NCBI GenBank assembly: GCA_038233075.1
Contig: JBBSMQ010000015.1
Location: 1-64,000 of the forward strand
Direction: 5' to 3'
DNA: 64,000 bases
Source: Iamia sp038233075
GTDB taxonomy: Bacteria; Actinomycetota; Acidimicrobiia; Acidimicrobiales; Iamiaceae
Shown here one piece after another: positions 36,377 through 45,814 of the stretch; the stretch's first letter is position 1, and the number at the start of each line of letters is the position of its first letter. The notes under the pieces are model-generated. The model was not told where the DNA came from, ran no database searches, and was given only the letters and a program-made list of their open reading frames with translations. The position numbers and the translations under genes were made by a program.

Positions 36377-36449
36377 GGTTCGGGGGAGGGCGGGTTCTGG
36401 TCGCCGCAGCGGTTGGTCGGGGCGGGGGGTCAGGGGCCAGACTCGCCGG

Positions 36450-38018
36450 ATGGCCCGAGTGCTCGTCACCGAGAAGATCGCCGACGGTGGGCTCGACGCC
36501 CTGCGCGCCGCCGGCCACGACGTCGACGTCCGGACCGGGCTCGACCCGGAGGCGCTGCGGGAGGCCATCGCAGGCGCCGAGGCGCTGATCATCCGCTCAT
36601 CCACCCAGGTCACCGCCGAGGTGCTGGAGGCCGGCACCGACCTGATCGTCGTGGGCCGGGCCGGCATCGGCCTCGACAACGTCGACGTGGAGACGGCCAC
36701 CCGACGGGGCGTGATGGTCGTCAACGCCCCGCAGTCGAACATCCTCTCCACCGCCGAGCACACCATGGCCATGCTGCTCTCGGTGGCCCGGCACATCCCC
36801 CACGCCCACGGCGCCCTGGTCGAGGGTCGGTGGGAGCGCTCCCAGTGGGTCGGCGTGGAGCTGGCCGACAAGACCCTCGGGGTGGTGGGCCTGGGCCGCA
36901 TCGGCAAGCTGGTGGCCCAGCGGGCCAGCGCCTTCGGCATGCGGATCATCGCCCACGACCCGTTCGTCGCCCCTGAGCGGGCCCGCCAGCTCAACATCGA
37001 GCTGGTCGACCTCGACACCCTGGCTGCCACCGCCGACTTCGTCACCCTCCACGTGGTGAAGACCCCCGAGACCCTGGGCATGATCGGCGGCGACTTCTTC
37101 GCCAAGGCCAAGCCCGGCATCCGCATCGTGAACGTCTCTCGGGGCGGGGTCATCGACGAGGAGGCCCTGGCCCAGGCCCTCCTGGACGGTCGGTGCGGGG
37201 GTGCCGCCCTCGACGTGTACGCGGAGGAGCCGCCGATCCACTCGCCGCTGTTCGCCCTCCCGGGCTTCGTGGGCACGCCCCACCTGGGCGCCAGCACGCG
37301 CGAGGCCCAGGACAAGGCCGGTGACACCATCGCCGAGCAGGTCCGCCTGGCCCTGGCCGGCGAGTTCGTGCCCTTCGCCGTGAACATCGCCGCCGCCGAG
37401 GCATCGGAGACCGTCCGCCCCTTCCTCGGGGTGGCCGAGCAGCTGGGCGGCATCTTCGCTGGTCTCTCCGAGGGCGTGCCGCCGGTGCTCGACATCGAGT
37501 ACCAGGGCGAGCTGGCCGGCTATGACACCCGCATCCTGACCCTCTCGATCCTGAAGGGCGCGTTCGCGGGCACCACCGAGGAGCCGGTGAGCTACGTGAA
37601 CGCTCCCCAGGTGGCGGCCGACCGGGGCATCGAGGTGCGCGACACCACCACCGTCACCACGCGGGACTGGGTCAACCTGGTCACCGTCTCGGGAGGGGGT
37701 CACTCGGTCTCCGGCACCCTCGTCGGCCTGCGCTCCGAGCCCCGGCTGGTGCTGGTCGACGGCCACACCGTCGACGTGCCCCCGTCGCCCCACATGGTCA
37801 TCGTCCGCAACGACGATCGTCCGGGCGTCATCGGCCGGGTGGGCAGCGTCCTGGGCGATGCCGGTGTGAACATCGCCGACATGGACGTGGGCCGCTCCGA
37901 GGAAGGCGCCTCGGCGCTGATGGTCATCTCCACCAGCCAGGCGGTGACGGGGACCGTCATCGCCGCCCTGGAGGAGTCCGACGGGGTCGCGTCGGTGGCG
38001 GTGGTCGACCGGGTCTGA
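36450..38018 (+). CDS. serA: D-3-phosphoglycerate dehydrogenase
   Basis: 522-residue enzyme catalysing the first step of serine synthesis, oxidation of 3-phosphoglycerate with NAD. The catalytic and nucleotide domains show VVGRAGIGLDNVDVETATRR, LGVVGLGRIGKLVAQRASAF and HLGASTREAQDKAG. The chain is of the long, mycobacterial type with an allosteric substrate-binding domain after about 310 and a C-terminal ACT domain (MVIVRNDDRPGVIGRVGSVL), which lets serine inhibit the enzyme. ATG 36450 is the first residue of the standard MARVLVTEKI start. It is transcribed alone after the S9 peptidase. Confidence 0.95.
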   Translation: MARVLVTEKIADGGLDALRAAGHDVDVRTGLDPEALREAIAGAEALIIRSSTQVTAEVLEAGTDLIVVGRAGIGLDNVDVETATRRGVMVVNAPQSNILSTAEHTMAMLLSVARHIPHAHGALVEGRWERSQWVGVELADKTLGVVGLGRIGKLVAQRASAFGMRIIAHDPFVAPERARQLNIELVDLDTLAATADFVTLHVVKTPETLGMIGGDFFAKAKPGIRIVNVSRGGVIDEEALAQALLDGRCGGAALDVYAEEPPIHSPLFALPGFVGTPHLGASTREAQDKAGDTIAEQVRLALAGEFVPFAVNIAAAEASETVRPFLGVAEQLGGIFAGLSEGVPPVLDIEYQGELAGYDTRILTLSILKGAFAGTTEEPVSYVNAPQVAADRGIEVRDTTTVTTRDWVNLVTVSGGGHSVSGTLVGLRSEPRLVLVDGHTVDVPPSPHMVIVRNDDRPGVIGRVGSVLGDAGVNIADMDVGRSEEGASALMVISTSQAVTGTVIAALEESDGVASVAVVDRV

Positions 38019-38037
38019 TCCGGGGAGCAGCGGACCG

Positions 38038-38655
38038 ATGGGCGCGGCACCTCCTCCGCAGGAGGTGAGGTGCGCTCAAGTCGAGGTCGCGACGGTCGAT
38101 CGGAAGCCGGTGACGGGGACGACGTGGGCGCGGAATGGCACCAACCGACTGTGGCTGGCGCTGGTGGCGCCCGGGGCGATCGTGCTCGGGGCCAGCCTGC
38201 GCGGGCCGTTGGCCCGCGCCACGTGGGTGGACGAGACCGTGCTCTTCTGGTTCGTCCTCGTGGGTGACGGTGCTGTGCGCGGTGGCCGCCGCGGTCGTGA
38301 TGGTGATGGGCTGGCGCCGCCGGCTGGCCGAGATGGCGCTGCTCGGCGCTCTGCTGTGGCCGGTGTCGATCCTGCTCCTCGTCCACGGCCTGTTCACGCC
38401 CGGCATGATCGTCGACGCCCACCACGCCGCCTTCGAGGTGGCGGCCTTCATCTCGGTGCCCCGTCGGGCTGGTGGTCGGCGACGCGTGGGACGCGATGAC
38501 CTACGACCGCCACTACCGAGCGGGGCTCGGGCCCGAGCGCGCTCGGGAGATCCTCCGGCGCGGCGCAGGCTCCCAGTGGCGGTCCGACGCCGTGGACCTG
38601 GTCCTGGCCGAGCTCGACGAGGGTGGAGGCGTCGGCGCCGGTGTGTTCGACGACG
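38038..38655 (+). pseudogene. Membrane HD-GYP (c-di-GMP phosphodiesterase-like) gene remnant
   Basis: Three plus-strand frames read as one damaged protein. The first has RLWLALVAPGAIVLGASLRG and DETVLFWFVLV. A shift near 38265 gives AVAAAVVMVMGWRRRLAEMA and LLWPVSILLLVHGLFTP, membrane-helix sequence. A second shift and deletion near 38465 leads to VVGDAWDAMTYDRHYRAGL and GAGSQWRSDAVDLVLAEL, the end of an HD-GYP domain (D.yDA.t..R.YR, then G..WD..vV). The HD and GYP residues themselves are missing. HD-GYP proteins degrade c-di-GMP; this one cannot. Confidence 0.6.
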
Positions 38656-38764
38656 TCGGCCCACGGCGCGAGGGGGTGGCCCAGGAGGTCGAGGGCCCCG
38701 GCTGCCGCCTCTGCGACGACGCCGTGCCGGCTCACCTGGTGGACGACGACGCCTCTGTGAGCGC

Positions 38765-39271
38765 CTACCGCTTGGAGGCGCGTAAGCCGTCGGCCTCGGC
38801 GGCCTCCGGCGTCGGGTAGCAGCGGTCGGCCACCGTCCGGCCGTAGAACGCTCCGTCGGGAACGTGGAAGATGCGGCTGCCCTCCTTGGCCTTCACCGGG
38901 TAGCCCTCGGGGCAGACGTCGTCGACCGGGGGGACCCAGACCCCGGTGACCTCGGTCCCTGCACCCGGGTCGGCCGTGGGCGGGGTGTCGGGCACCGGGT
39001 CGGCGACGACCGGAGCGACCACGTCGGGGGGAGGCTCGGACGCAGGTGCCGAGGGCCGGGCCCCGGGTGCGAGGTCGGCGGGCGCCTCGGCCGTTCCCCT
39101 GGCCGGGACCCGCTGCGCCGCGGGTTGGCCGCGCCCGGCGGCGGGAGGGAGCGAGGCCGCGCCGGCGCCGACCTCACCCGAGGACCCCTCGGCGCGCAGC
39201 GCTCGCACCAGGGCGATGGCCACGCCCACGATGAGACCGAGCAGGAAGGCGGTGCGGACCGGACGTCGCAT
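38765..39271 (-). CDS. Membrane-anchored sunset-domain protein
   Basis: 168 residues. The N terminus MRRPVRTAFLLGLIVGVAIA is a single membrane anchor. A Pro/Ala/Glu-rich linker runs to about 115. The C-terminal 50 residues, CPEGYPVKAKEGSRIFHVPD and GAFYGRTVADRCYPTPEAAE, then GLRASKR, match the small two-cysteine module annotated as the sunset domain in actinobacterial and other proteins. Its biochemical role is not known. The gene sits between the HD-GYP remnant and an SDR gene on the same strand. Confidence 0.75.
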   Translation of the reverse strand: MRRPVRTAFLLGLIVGVAIALVRALRAEGSSGEVGAGAASLPPAAGRGQPAAQRVPARGTAEAPADLAPGARPSAPASEPPPDVVAPVVADPVPDTPPTADPGAGTEVTGVWVPPVDDVCPEGYPVKAKEGSRIFHVPDGAFYGRTVADRCYPTPEAAEADGLRASKR

Positions 39272-39361
39272 GGGTCCAGAGGGTAGGGCCTCGGGTGAGG
39301 CCGGGCCGGGAACAGCGGCGCGACGGATGTCCTCGACCGGGACGTTGAGGACGCGACCTGC

Positions 39362-40858
39362 TCAGGTGAGAGCGCGGGTCGGGGCCGTGTGGTCGGCCTC
39401 GGGCCCGGAGCTCGCCACGATCTTGTGGCACATGCGCCTGAAGATGAGCACGTGGAACGGGACGAGGAGGTACCAGTAGAGGCGGCCCAGCAGTCCCCGC
39501 GGGTGGAACAGGGCGCGCTGGCGGACCCGGGTGCGGCCCTCGTGGGTGTCGATTCGCCACTCCATCCAGGCCTCGCCCGGAAGGCGCATCTCGGCCCGCA
39601 GGCGCACCAGGGTGGGCGGCTCCATCGCTTCGACCCGCCAGAAGTCGATGGCGTCGCCCACGCCCATGCGGTCGGGGTGACGCCGGCCCCGACGCATGCC
39701 GACCCCGCCCACCAGCTTGTCCATCACCCCCCGAACGCTCCACAGCACTGGCGTCACGTACCAGCCCCGGTCGCCGCCGATGCCCTCGACGGTGGCGAAC
39801 ACGGCCTCGGGCGGGCGGGTCGTGATCACCTCCTGCTCGTCGCACAGGAGCCGGCCCCCTGACCAGGCGGGATCGGTGGGGAGGGGGTCGGCCGGCGTCG
39901 GACCGGGGAGGGCGGCGTCGGACCATCGGGTGGTGACCTCGAGGTCGCTGACGCGCCGCAGGGCCAGCTCCAGGGCCCGCGCGAAGCCGATGGGTCGGTG
40001 CTCGATGACGGCGCCGATCGGTCGGTCGGTGACGACCACCTCGCTGATCAGGCTCTCGACGAGCGGCCGGGCTAGGGCGGCGGGTAGGGGGGTGACCAGG
40101 CCGACCCAGCGCGACGAGAGGGTCGGGGTCAGGACCGGGACGGGCTGGATGACTCGTGGCGACAGACCGGCCGCCTCGGCGTAGGTCCGCATCATGTCGG
40201 CGTAGGAGAGGACGTCGGGCCCGCCCACCTCCAGCACCCGCCCCTCGGCGTCGGGGGTCGCGATGACGTGCACCAGGTAGTGGAGCACATCGCGGATCGC
40301 GATGGGCTGGCACCGGTTCTCGACCCACCGGGGCGTGACCATGGCGGGCAGCACCTCGACCAAGGAGCGCAGCATCTCGAAGCTGGCTGACCCCGAGCCG
40401 ATGATGACCGCGGCCCGCAGCTCGATGACCGGCACCGGGCTGTCGGCCAGCACCCCTCCGACCTCGTGCCGGCTCTTCAGGTGGTCGCTGAGGTCGGGAT
40501 CGTCCTCATCGCCCAGGCCGCCCAGGTACACCATGCGAACCACGCCCGCCTTGGCGGCCGCGTCGCGGAAGGTGGCGGCGAGCTCCCGGTCCTCCGCCGC
40601 GAAGTCCTTGGCGCCGCCCATGGAGTGGACGAGGAAGTAGGCGCTGTCGACGCCGTCCATGGCGGCACTGACCGAGCTCGGGTCGCCGAGGTCGCCCTCG
40701 ACCACCTCGACCCGGTCGTGCCAGTCGGCGTCGGCCAGCTTGGCCGGGGTGCGCACCAGGGCGCGGACCCGGTGCCCGGCGGCCAGCAGCTCGGGCACCA
40801 GACGGCCTCCGATGTAGCCGGTGGCGCCGGTGACGAGGACGGTCTGGGGTGCGGCCAT
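39362..40858 (-). CDS. SDR/NAD(P)-binding protein with DUF2867 domain
   Basis: 498-residue fusion. Residues 1 to about 270 form an atypical SDR/NmrA-type Rossmann domain: VLVTGATGYIGGRLVPELLA, a dinucleotide motif, then VHSMGGAKDFAAEDRELAA and HLKSRHEVGGVL. From about 330 a DUF2867 domain follows (PPEAVFATVEGIGGDRGWYV, GDAIDFWRVEAMEPPTLVRL, RALFHPRGLLGRLYWYLLVP). This fixed combination is common in actinobacteria and cyanobacteria, with reductase function presumed but no defined substrate. ATG 40856-40858 is used. It diverges from the SPFH operon by about 130 bases. Confidence 0.85.
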   Translation of the reverse strand: MAAPQTVLVTGATGYIGGRLVPELLAAGHRVRALVRTPAKLADADWHDRVEVVEGDLGDPSSVSAAMDGVDSAYFLVHSMGGAKDFAAEDRELAATFRDAAAKAGVVRMVYLGGLGDEDDPDLSDHLKSRHEVGGVLADSPVPVIELRAAVIIGSGSASFEMLRSLVEVLPAMVTPRWVENRCQPIAIRDVLHYLVHVIATPDAEGRVLEVGGPDVLSYADMMRTYAEAAGLSPRVIQPVPVLTPTLSSRWVGLVTPLPAALARPLVESLISEVVVTDRPIGAVIEHRPIGFARALELALRRVSDLEVTTRWSDAALPGPTPADPLPTDPAWSGGRLLCDEQEVITTRPPEAVFATVEGIGGDRGWYVTPVLWSVRGVMDKLVGGVGMRRGRRHPDRMGVGDAIDFWRVEAMEPPTLVRLRAEMRLPGEAWMEWRIDTHEGRTRVRQRALFHPRGLLGRLYWYLLVPFHVLIFRRMCHKIVASSGPEADHTAPTRALT

Positions 40859-40987
40859 GACCTTGCCCTACCTCACCAGCGCGGGGTGACACGGATCGGA
40901 GGGTCGATGCCGGGTCGGTGTCCCCGGCCGAGAGCGGCCCGGGCGAGGGATACTGTCGGCCGCGCATCGAAGCGGAACGGAGTCGAC

Positions 40988-42250
40988 ATGGGACTGATGG
41001 ACAAGATCAAGGGCGAGCTGGTCGACATCATCGAGTGGATCGATGATTCCCGTTCGACGCTGGCCTGGCGCTTCCCCCGCTACCAGAACGAGATCAAGAA
41101 CGGGGCCCAGCTCATCGTGCGCGAGGGCCAGGAGGCGGTGTTCGTCTACCGCGGCTCCCTGGCCGACCGGTTTGGCCCCGGGCACTTCGAGCTGACCACC
41201 GAGAACCTGCCCCTCCTCTCCACCCTCCAGGGGTGGAAGCACGGCTTCGACAGCCCCTTCCGCAGCGAGGTCTACTTCATCAACACCCGACCGGTCACCG
41301 ACCTGCGGTGGGGCACCCCCCAGCCGGTGACCGTGCGCGACCCGGACTTCCGCATGGTGCAGGTGCGGGCCAACGGCCTCTGCGTGGTGAAGGTGGCCGA
41401 CACCGAGATCTTCCTCAAGGAGGTCATCGGCACCGACAGCGCGGTGGAGATCGACGAGATCGCCGAGCTGCTGCGGCGGGTCGTCACCCTGGCCTTCTCC
41501 GACCTGGTGTTGGAGACGGGTCTGGGTGTGATCGACCTCCAGGGCCGCCAGGTCGAGCTGTCGGCCAAGCTGCGGGACTTCGTGGCCGAGCGGGTCGACG
41601 ACGAGTACGGCCTCGAGATCCCCGACATCACCATGAACATCTCGCTACCTGACGAGATCACCCAGGCCATGACCCGGGGTGTGGCCCGAGGCGTCGAGGA
41701 GGGCGGCTTCCTCGACAACGTCGGCCCCATGGACCGCTTCCAGCAGGCCAAGGCGGCCGAGGCCATGGTCGCGGCGGCCGCCAACCCCGGTGGCGGCGCA
41801 GCCGGCGACTTCATGGCGGCCGGGCTCGGCCTCACCATGGCCGGCCAGATGGCCAACCAGATGCAGGGAGCGCAGGCCCCCTCGGCCCCGGCCGGTGGGC
41901 CGCCGCCGCTGCCCGGCCAGGGCGCCACCTTCCATGTGGAGATCGGCGGGGCCGCCTCCGGTCCCTTCAGCGTGGCCCAGGTCCAGGCCGGCGTGGCCAA
42001 CGGCCAGGTGAAGCCCACCTCGCTGGTGTGGACCGCGGGCATGGCCGCCTGGGCCCCGGCCAACACCGTGCCCGCGCTCGAAGGCCTGTTCTCGGCCCCG
42101 CCGCCCCTCCCGCCCTCGGGTCCTCCGCCCGGGGGCGACCCCGCCCCCGGCGGCGCCCCCACCGGCGCGGCTCCCACCGGGGCCGCCCCTCCGGCCCCGT
42201 CGGCCGATCCACCGATCCCGCCTGCGGCCGATCCGCCGGCGCCGGGCTGA
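40988..42250 (+). CDS. SPFH-domain protein with C-terminal GYF_2 domain (YdjI-like)
   Basis: 420 residues from ATG 40988. The N-terminal part is the YdjI/virion-core-type SPFH domain: VDIIEWIDDSRSTLAWRFPR, NGAQLIVREGQEAVFVYRG, TENLPLLSTLQGWKHGFDSP and FINTRPVTDLRWGTPQPVTV. An Ala/Gln-rich helix follows (about 250-300). At about 317-368 a GYF_2 module reads FHVEIGGAASGPFSVAQVQA with SLVWTAGMAAWAPA, normally a proline-rich peptide binder. The C terminus is a long Pro/Ala/Gly tail. The next gene starts 39 bases later and has a proline-rich N terminus that could be its GYF ligand. Confidence 0.85.
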   Translation: MGLMDKIKGELVDIIEWIDDSRSTLAWRFPRYQNEIKNGAQLIVREGQEAVFVYRGSLADRFGPGHFELTTENLPLLSTLQGWKHGFDSPFRSEVYFINTRPVTDLRWGTPQPVTVRDPDFRMVQVRANGLCVVKVADTEIFLKEVIGTDSAVEIDEIAELLRRVVTLAFSDLVLETGLGVIDLQGRQVELSAKLRDFVAERVDDEYGLEIPDITMNISLPDEITQAMTRGVARGVEEGGFLDNVGPMDRFQQAKAAEAMVAAAANPGGGAAGDFMAAGLGLTMAGQMANQMQGAQAPSAPAGGPPPLPGQGATFHVEIGGAASGPFSVAQVQAGVANGQVKPTSLVWTAGMAAWAPANTVPALEGLFSAPPPLPPSGPPPGGDPAPGGAPTGAAPTGAAPPAPSADPPIPPAADPPAPG

Positions 42251-42289
42251 CCGACGCCGGGCCCTCGACCGCACCATGTCACGCCCCCG

Positions 42290-43615
42290 ATGAGCGACGG
42301 ACCCCCGCCTCCCCCCGGCGGTGGGCAGCCCCGGCCCGGTGAGGAGCCGGCGTCACTGCCGCCTTCCGACGTCCCGCCCCCGCAGCCGGCACCCCCCCCG
42401 CTCCCGCCGGTGGCCGATCCGCCGGTGCCCCCACCGCTGCCGCCCGCGGCTCCGACGACCGACGATGACGACGAGCGGGCCCTCTTCCACGTCACCGAGT
42501 CGACGCGCACCTACCCCTGCCACCAGTGCGGCGACCAGCTGGTGTTCGACATCACCACCCAGCGCCTCGCCTGCCCCAGCTGCGGGGCCAGCCAGGAGAT
42601 CGCCGAGGACGAGGGCCCCGGGCCCGCCGAGCGCGACCTCCGCACCGCGCTGGCCGATCTGCGCCAGCGGGGCGAGGCCGCCGTCGCGACCACCCAGGTC
42701 GAGGGCGAGAAGGAGATCGTGTGCCAGAGCTGTGGGGGTCACACCACCTTCAGCGGCACCCTCACCGCCACCCGGTGCCCCTACTGCGCCACACCCATCC
42801 AGCGCGATGACGTCCACGACGCTCCCGATCGCCTGCCGGTGGACGGTGTGGTCCCGTTCCGTGTGGATGAGGACCACGCCCGCGCCGTGGTCGAGGAGTG
42901 GGTCAGCGGCCGGTGGTTCGCCCCCAACGAGTTCAAGAAGTACAAGCGGACCGGGTCTTTCACCAGCCTGTACGCGGCCTACTTCACCTACGACGCCGAC
43001 ACCGTCACCGTCTACCGCGGTCGTCGGGGTGACCACTACACCGTCACCGTCGGCTCCGGTCAGAACCGTCGCACCGAGACCCGCACCCGGTGGCGGTCGG
43101 TGTCGGGGACGGTGGGCAACCGGTTCGACGACCTCGCGGTGCTGGCCAACGACGGGCTCGACCGCCAGCGGGTCACCGAGCTGGAACCGTGGCCGACCCA
43201 GACGGCCCGGTCCTTCTCCCCGGAGTACGTGGCCGGTCACCTGTGCCGCACCTACGACAACGACGTGTCGGAGTGCTTCGGCGAGGCCAACCGACGGATG
43301 GACGACGTGATCGCCACCACCGTCAGGCGCGACATCGGTGGCGATGTGCAGCAGATCCACTCCTCCTCGACCGACTTCCGCACCCTCGCCTACAAGCACC
43401 TGATGCTGCCCATCTGGCTGCTCACGGTGATCTACGAGCAGCGACCGTTCCAGGTGTTCATCAACGGCGTGACCGGCGAGGTCCAGGGTCGGCGACCGTG
43501 GAGCAAGGTGAAGATCGCCGCTGCGGTGGTGGCCGCCATCATCGCGGTGATCGTGGCCGTGGTCATCTACAACGCCGTGTCGGGCGGCTCCAGCACGACC
43601 GGCACCGGAGCATGA
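42290..43615 (+). CDS. Double zinc-ribbon membrane protein (YdjG-like)
   Basis: 441 residues. Residues 1-55 are almost pure Pro/Gly/Ala/Asp. Two zinc ribbons follow: Cys77/80 with 95/98 (CHQCG, CPSCG) and Cys145/148 with 163/166 (CQSCG, CPYC). A conserved mid-domain contains FRVDEDHARAVVEEWVSGRW, FKKYKRTGSFTSLYAAYFTY and TYDNDVSECFGEANRRMDD. A single C-terminal helix (VKIAAAVVAAIIAVIVAVVI, about 407-426) anchors it. Such proteins are often mis-annotated as PriA/helicase because of the ribbons. Middle gene of a three-gene operon; its last codon overlaps the start of the third gene. Confidence 0.82.
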   Translation: MSDGPPPPPGGGQPRPGEEPASLPPSDVPPPQPAPPPLPPVADPPVPPPLPPAAPTTDDDDERALFHVTESTRTYPCHQCGDQLVFDITTQRLACPSCGASQEIAEDEGPGPAERDLRTALADLRQRGEAAVATTQVEGEKEIVCQSCGGHTTFSGTLTATRCPYCATPIQRDDVHDAPDRLPVDGVVPFRVDEDHARAVVEEWVSGRWFAPNEFKKYKRTGSFTSLYAAYFTYDADTVTVYRGRRGDHYTVTVGSGQNRRTETRTRWRSVSGTVGNRFDDLAVLANDGLDRQRVTELEPWPTQTARSFSPEYVAGHLCRTYDNDVSECFGEANRRMDDVIATTVRRDIGGDVQQIHSSSTDFRTLAYKHLMLPIWLLTVIYEQRPFQVFINGVTGEVQGRRPWSKVKIAAAVVAAIIAVIVAVVIYNAVSGGSSTTGTGA

Positions 43616-44181
43616 TCGCCGCCCTGCTCATCGTCGCTCTCGTGGTGGTGGTCGTCGGCCTCACCGCGGCCACGATGCTCACCCTGCGCCGCCAGCGGGA
43701 GCGGTTCGCCTCGGCCAACGAGGTCGTCCCCGGTGTGCCGACCACGGCCCCTGCGGCCTGGGCCGGGTCCCACGACCCCGAGGCCCGTCTCCACCGGCGG
43801 CTGCGCGATGCCATGACCGCCCTGCGGTCGGCGCCCGCGGCCCTCGACGGCGCCGGCTTGGACCTACGGGTCGAGCTCGAGCAGCAGGCCCTGGCCCTCG
43901 ACGAGGGCCTGGTCGCCATCGCCGCCGCCCCCGCCGCGCACCGGGAGGCGCCCCTGGCCCGCGCCACCGGCGCCGTGGAGCAGTTGGAGGCGGCAGTGGC
44001 CGAGGTCGCCACCGCCGGGGTGGGGGAGACCGCGGACCGCCTCGAGCAGGCGCGGGCCGACGTCCGTCGCCAGCGGGTGACCCTGGAGGAGATCCGAGCC
44101 GAGCTCGACGGCCCGTCCACGCTCCCGCGCCTCGACGACACATCGTCTCCGCCCGACCCCGAGGCGAGCCCCGGCGTCTGA
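43612..44181 (+). CDS. Membrane-anchored coiled-coil protein, third gene of SPFH operon
   Basis: 189 residues from ATG 43612, overlapping the upstream TGA by ATGA. One N-terminal helix (LLIVALVVVVVGLTAATMLT) is followed by a charged Ala/Glu/Arg-rich region with long helical heptad-like stretches: RLHRRLRDAMTALRSA, DLRVELEQQALALDEGL and ADRLEQARADVRRQRVTLEE. No named domain is recognised. Topology would put the helices in the cytoplasm next to the SPFH protein. Tight overlap implies joint translation and probable physical association with the zinc-ribbon protein. Confidence 0.72.
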   Translation: MIAALLIVALVVVVVGLTAATMLTLRRQRERFASANEVVPGVPTTAPAAWAGSHDPEARLHRRLRDAMTALRSAPAALDGAGLDLRVELEQQALALDEGLVAIAAAPAAHREAPLARATGAVEQLEAAVAEVATAGVGETADRLEQARADVRRQRVTLEEIRAELDGPSTLPRLDDTSSPPDPEASPGV

Positions 44182-44301
44182 CCGCCCCCGACGAGAGATG
44201 GGACGCACGCCGACGGGTGGCGCGGTGCCCATCGACCCCATCCTCGGTCCACGGGGCCAACTGCGCTGGCCTCGTGACGCCGGGCGCGGCACCACGTCGG
44301 C

Positions 44302-44690
44302 TCAGGTCGGGATGATCGTGCCCATGTTCATGATCCCGTCGGGGTCGTACGCCCTCTTCAGAGCCTCGAGCATGGGGTAGGACGTGCCGTACTCCTCACG
44401 CACCCACGGCGCGCGCGCCTTGCCGATCCCGTGGTGGTGGACGATCGAGCCCCCGAAGCGCAGGTCTCCTCGCAGATGACAGCGATGATGGGCAGGTAGC
44501 ACGCCTCGGTCTCGTCCTCGGGCGCGCAGTCGAGCAGGTCGTAGAAGTAGTTGAAGTAGAGGTTGGTGCCGTTGATGTAGCTGTGGCTCGAGTGGCCACC
44601 GAGCATCGTGAGACTCGGGATCTCCGCCCGCAGGCGCGCCATGACAGCCACGTAGATGTCGTGGATTGGACCTCGGGCGCTTCGAGCGGA
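44302..44690 (-). pseudogene. C-terminal fragment of FAD-linked oxidase, one frameshift
   Basis: The minus strand reads IHDIYVAVMARLRAEIPSLT, then MLGGHSSHSYINGTNLYF and CYLPIIAVICEET. After a missing base near 44465 it continues in another frame as LRFGGSIVHHHGIGKARAPW and LEALKRAYDPDGIMNMGTII to the stop. This is the C-terminal third of alkyl-DHAP-synthase/GlcD-type FAD oxidases, including the conserved HHHGIGK segment. The N-terminal FAD-binding domain is absent; similarity ends at about 44690, beside the ATPase remnant on the other strand. Confidence 0.7.
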
Positions 44691-44704
44691 GTCTGTTGCT
44701 CTAG

Positions 44705-45731
44705 GGCCTCCGTGGTGTCGGCAAGACGGTGCTGCTCAACGAGTTCGGACAGATCGCGGAGCGCCAAGGCTGGATCCATGCCCATGTGGAGGCCACCGAT
44801 GACATCAGGGTGGCCAATGCCATGGCGCCGCTCCTGCGGCGAGTCTTGCTGGACCTCAGCCTGAGGGAACGGGTTGCCGAGCGCGCCCGGTCCGCTCTGG
44901 GCGTGCTCCAGACCTTCGTCAAGGTCCACGTTCCCACCGGTGATGGTGGCTCCCTGACGATCGACTTCGAGCCCCGACCCAGCCTCGCCGACTCCGGCGA
45001 GCTCGATGCGACCTCGGCGGCGTGCTCTGCGAGGTGGGCGCCACCGCCAGGGAGGGAGGTACGGGTGTCTTGGTCACCGTCGACGAGCTGCAGTACTTGG
45101 CGCGCGCCGAGCTCAGCGCCCTCATCGGCGGCCTTCACCGCGTCTCACAACTTGGCCTGCCCCTTCTCGTCGCGGGGGCTGGCCTTCCCTCGCTCCCCGG
45201 CGAGGCCCGGTCGTACGCCGAACGTCTGTTCAGCTATGTGGATGTGGGGACCTTGGGCGCCGACGACGCTCGACGAGCCCTGGTTGGGCCGGTCGAGGAA
45301 GAGGGTGCCGCGTGGAGCGGCGACCCCGGCGTGAGCCGGGTGATCAATGACACCGAGGGCTATCCGCACTTCTTGCAGGAGTTCGGGAAGCAGGCCTGGA
45401 ACGCTGCGGAGGGACCCGTGATCACGGCCGAAGACGTGAGTGCGGCCGCTTCCCTTGCTCTCGATGACCTCGATACCGGCTTCTTCCGGGCACGAATCGA
45501 CAAGACCACTGATGCCGAGCGAGAGATTACCTCAAGGCCATGGCCAGCCTCGGTGGCCCGGGACCGTACCGCTCCGGCGAGGTATCGGCGGCCCTGGGCA
45601 AGAAGACAACCCAGACGGGGCCGGTGAGAGACAGCCTGATCAAGCGGGGCCTGTGCCATTCGCCCCGCCACGGCGACCTCGCGTTTACCGTCCCGATGTT
45701 CGACCAGTTCATCAGGCGCACGCTGACGTAG
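44705..45731 (+). pseudogene. AAA/archaeal-type ATPase gene remnant, truncated and frameshifted
   Basis: An in-frame TAG (44702-44704) immediately precedes GLRGVGKTVLLNEFG, the P-loop, so the 5' end is lost. The first frame runs to about 45012, where one missing base moves to DLGGVLCEVG and then GVLVTVDELQYLARAELSAL (Walker B). Near 45525 a small insertion shifts to AMASLGGPGPYRSGEVSAAL and VRDSLIKRGLCHSP, a winged-helix C terminus, ending at 45731. This is the layout of stand-alone AAA ATPases related to archaeal ATPases, often solitary or toxin-linked. It cannot be made as one protein. Confidence 0.7.
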
Positions 45732-45814
45732 CCGCGGCACATGTCGTCACCCCGTCACTGCCCAGTGGCGGTGATTGGTGGTTCGAGCGTCGTCACCCCG
45801 GCATCGCTGACACT

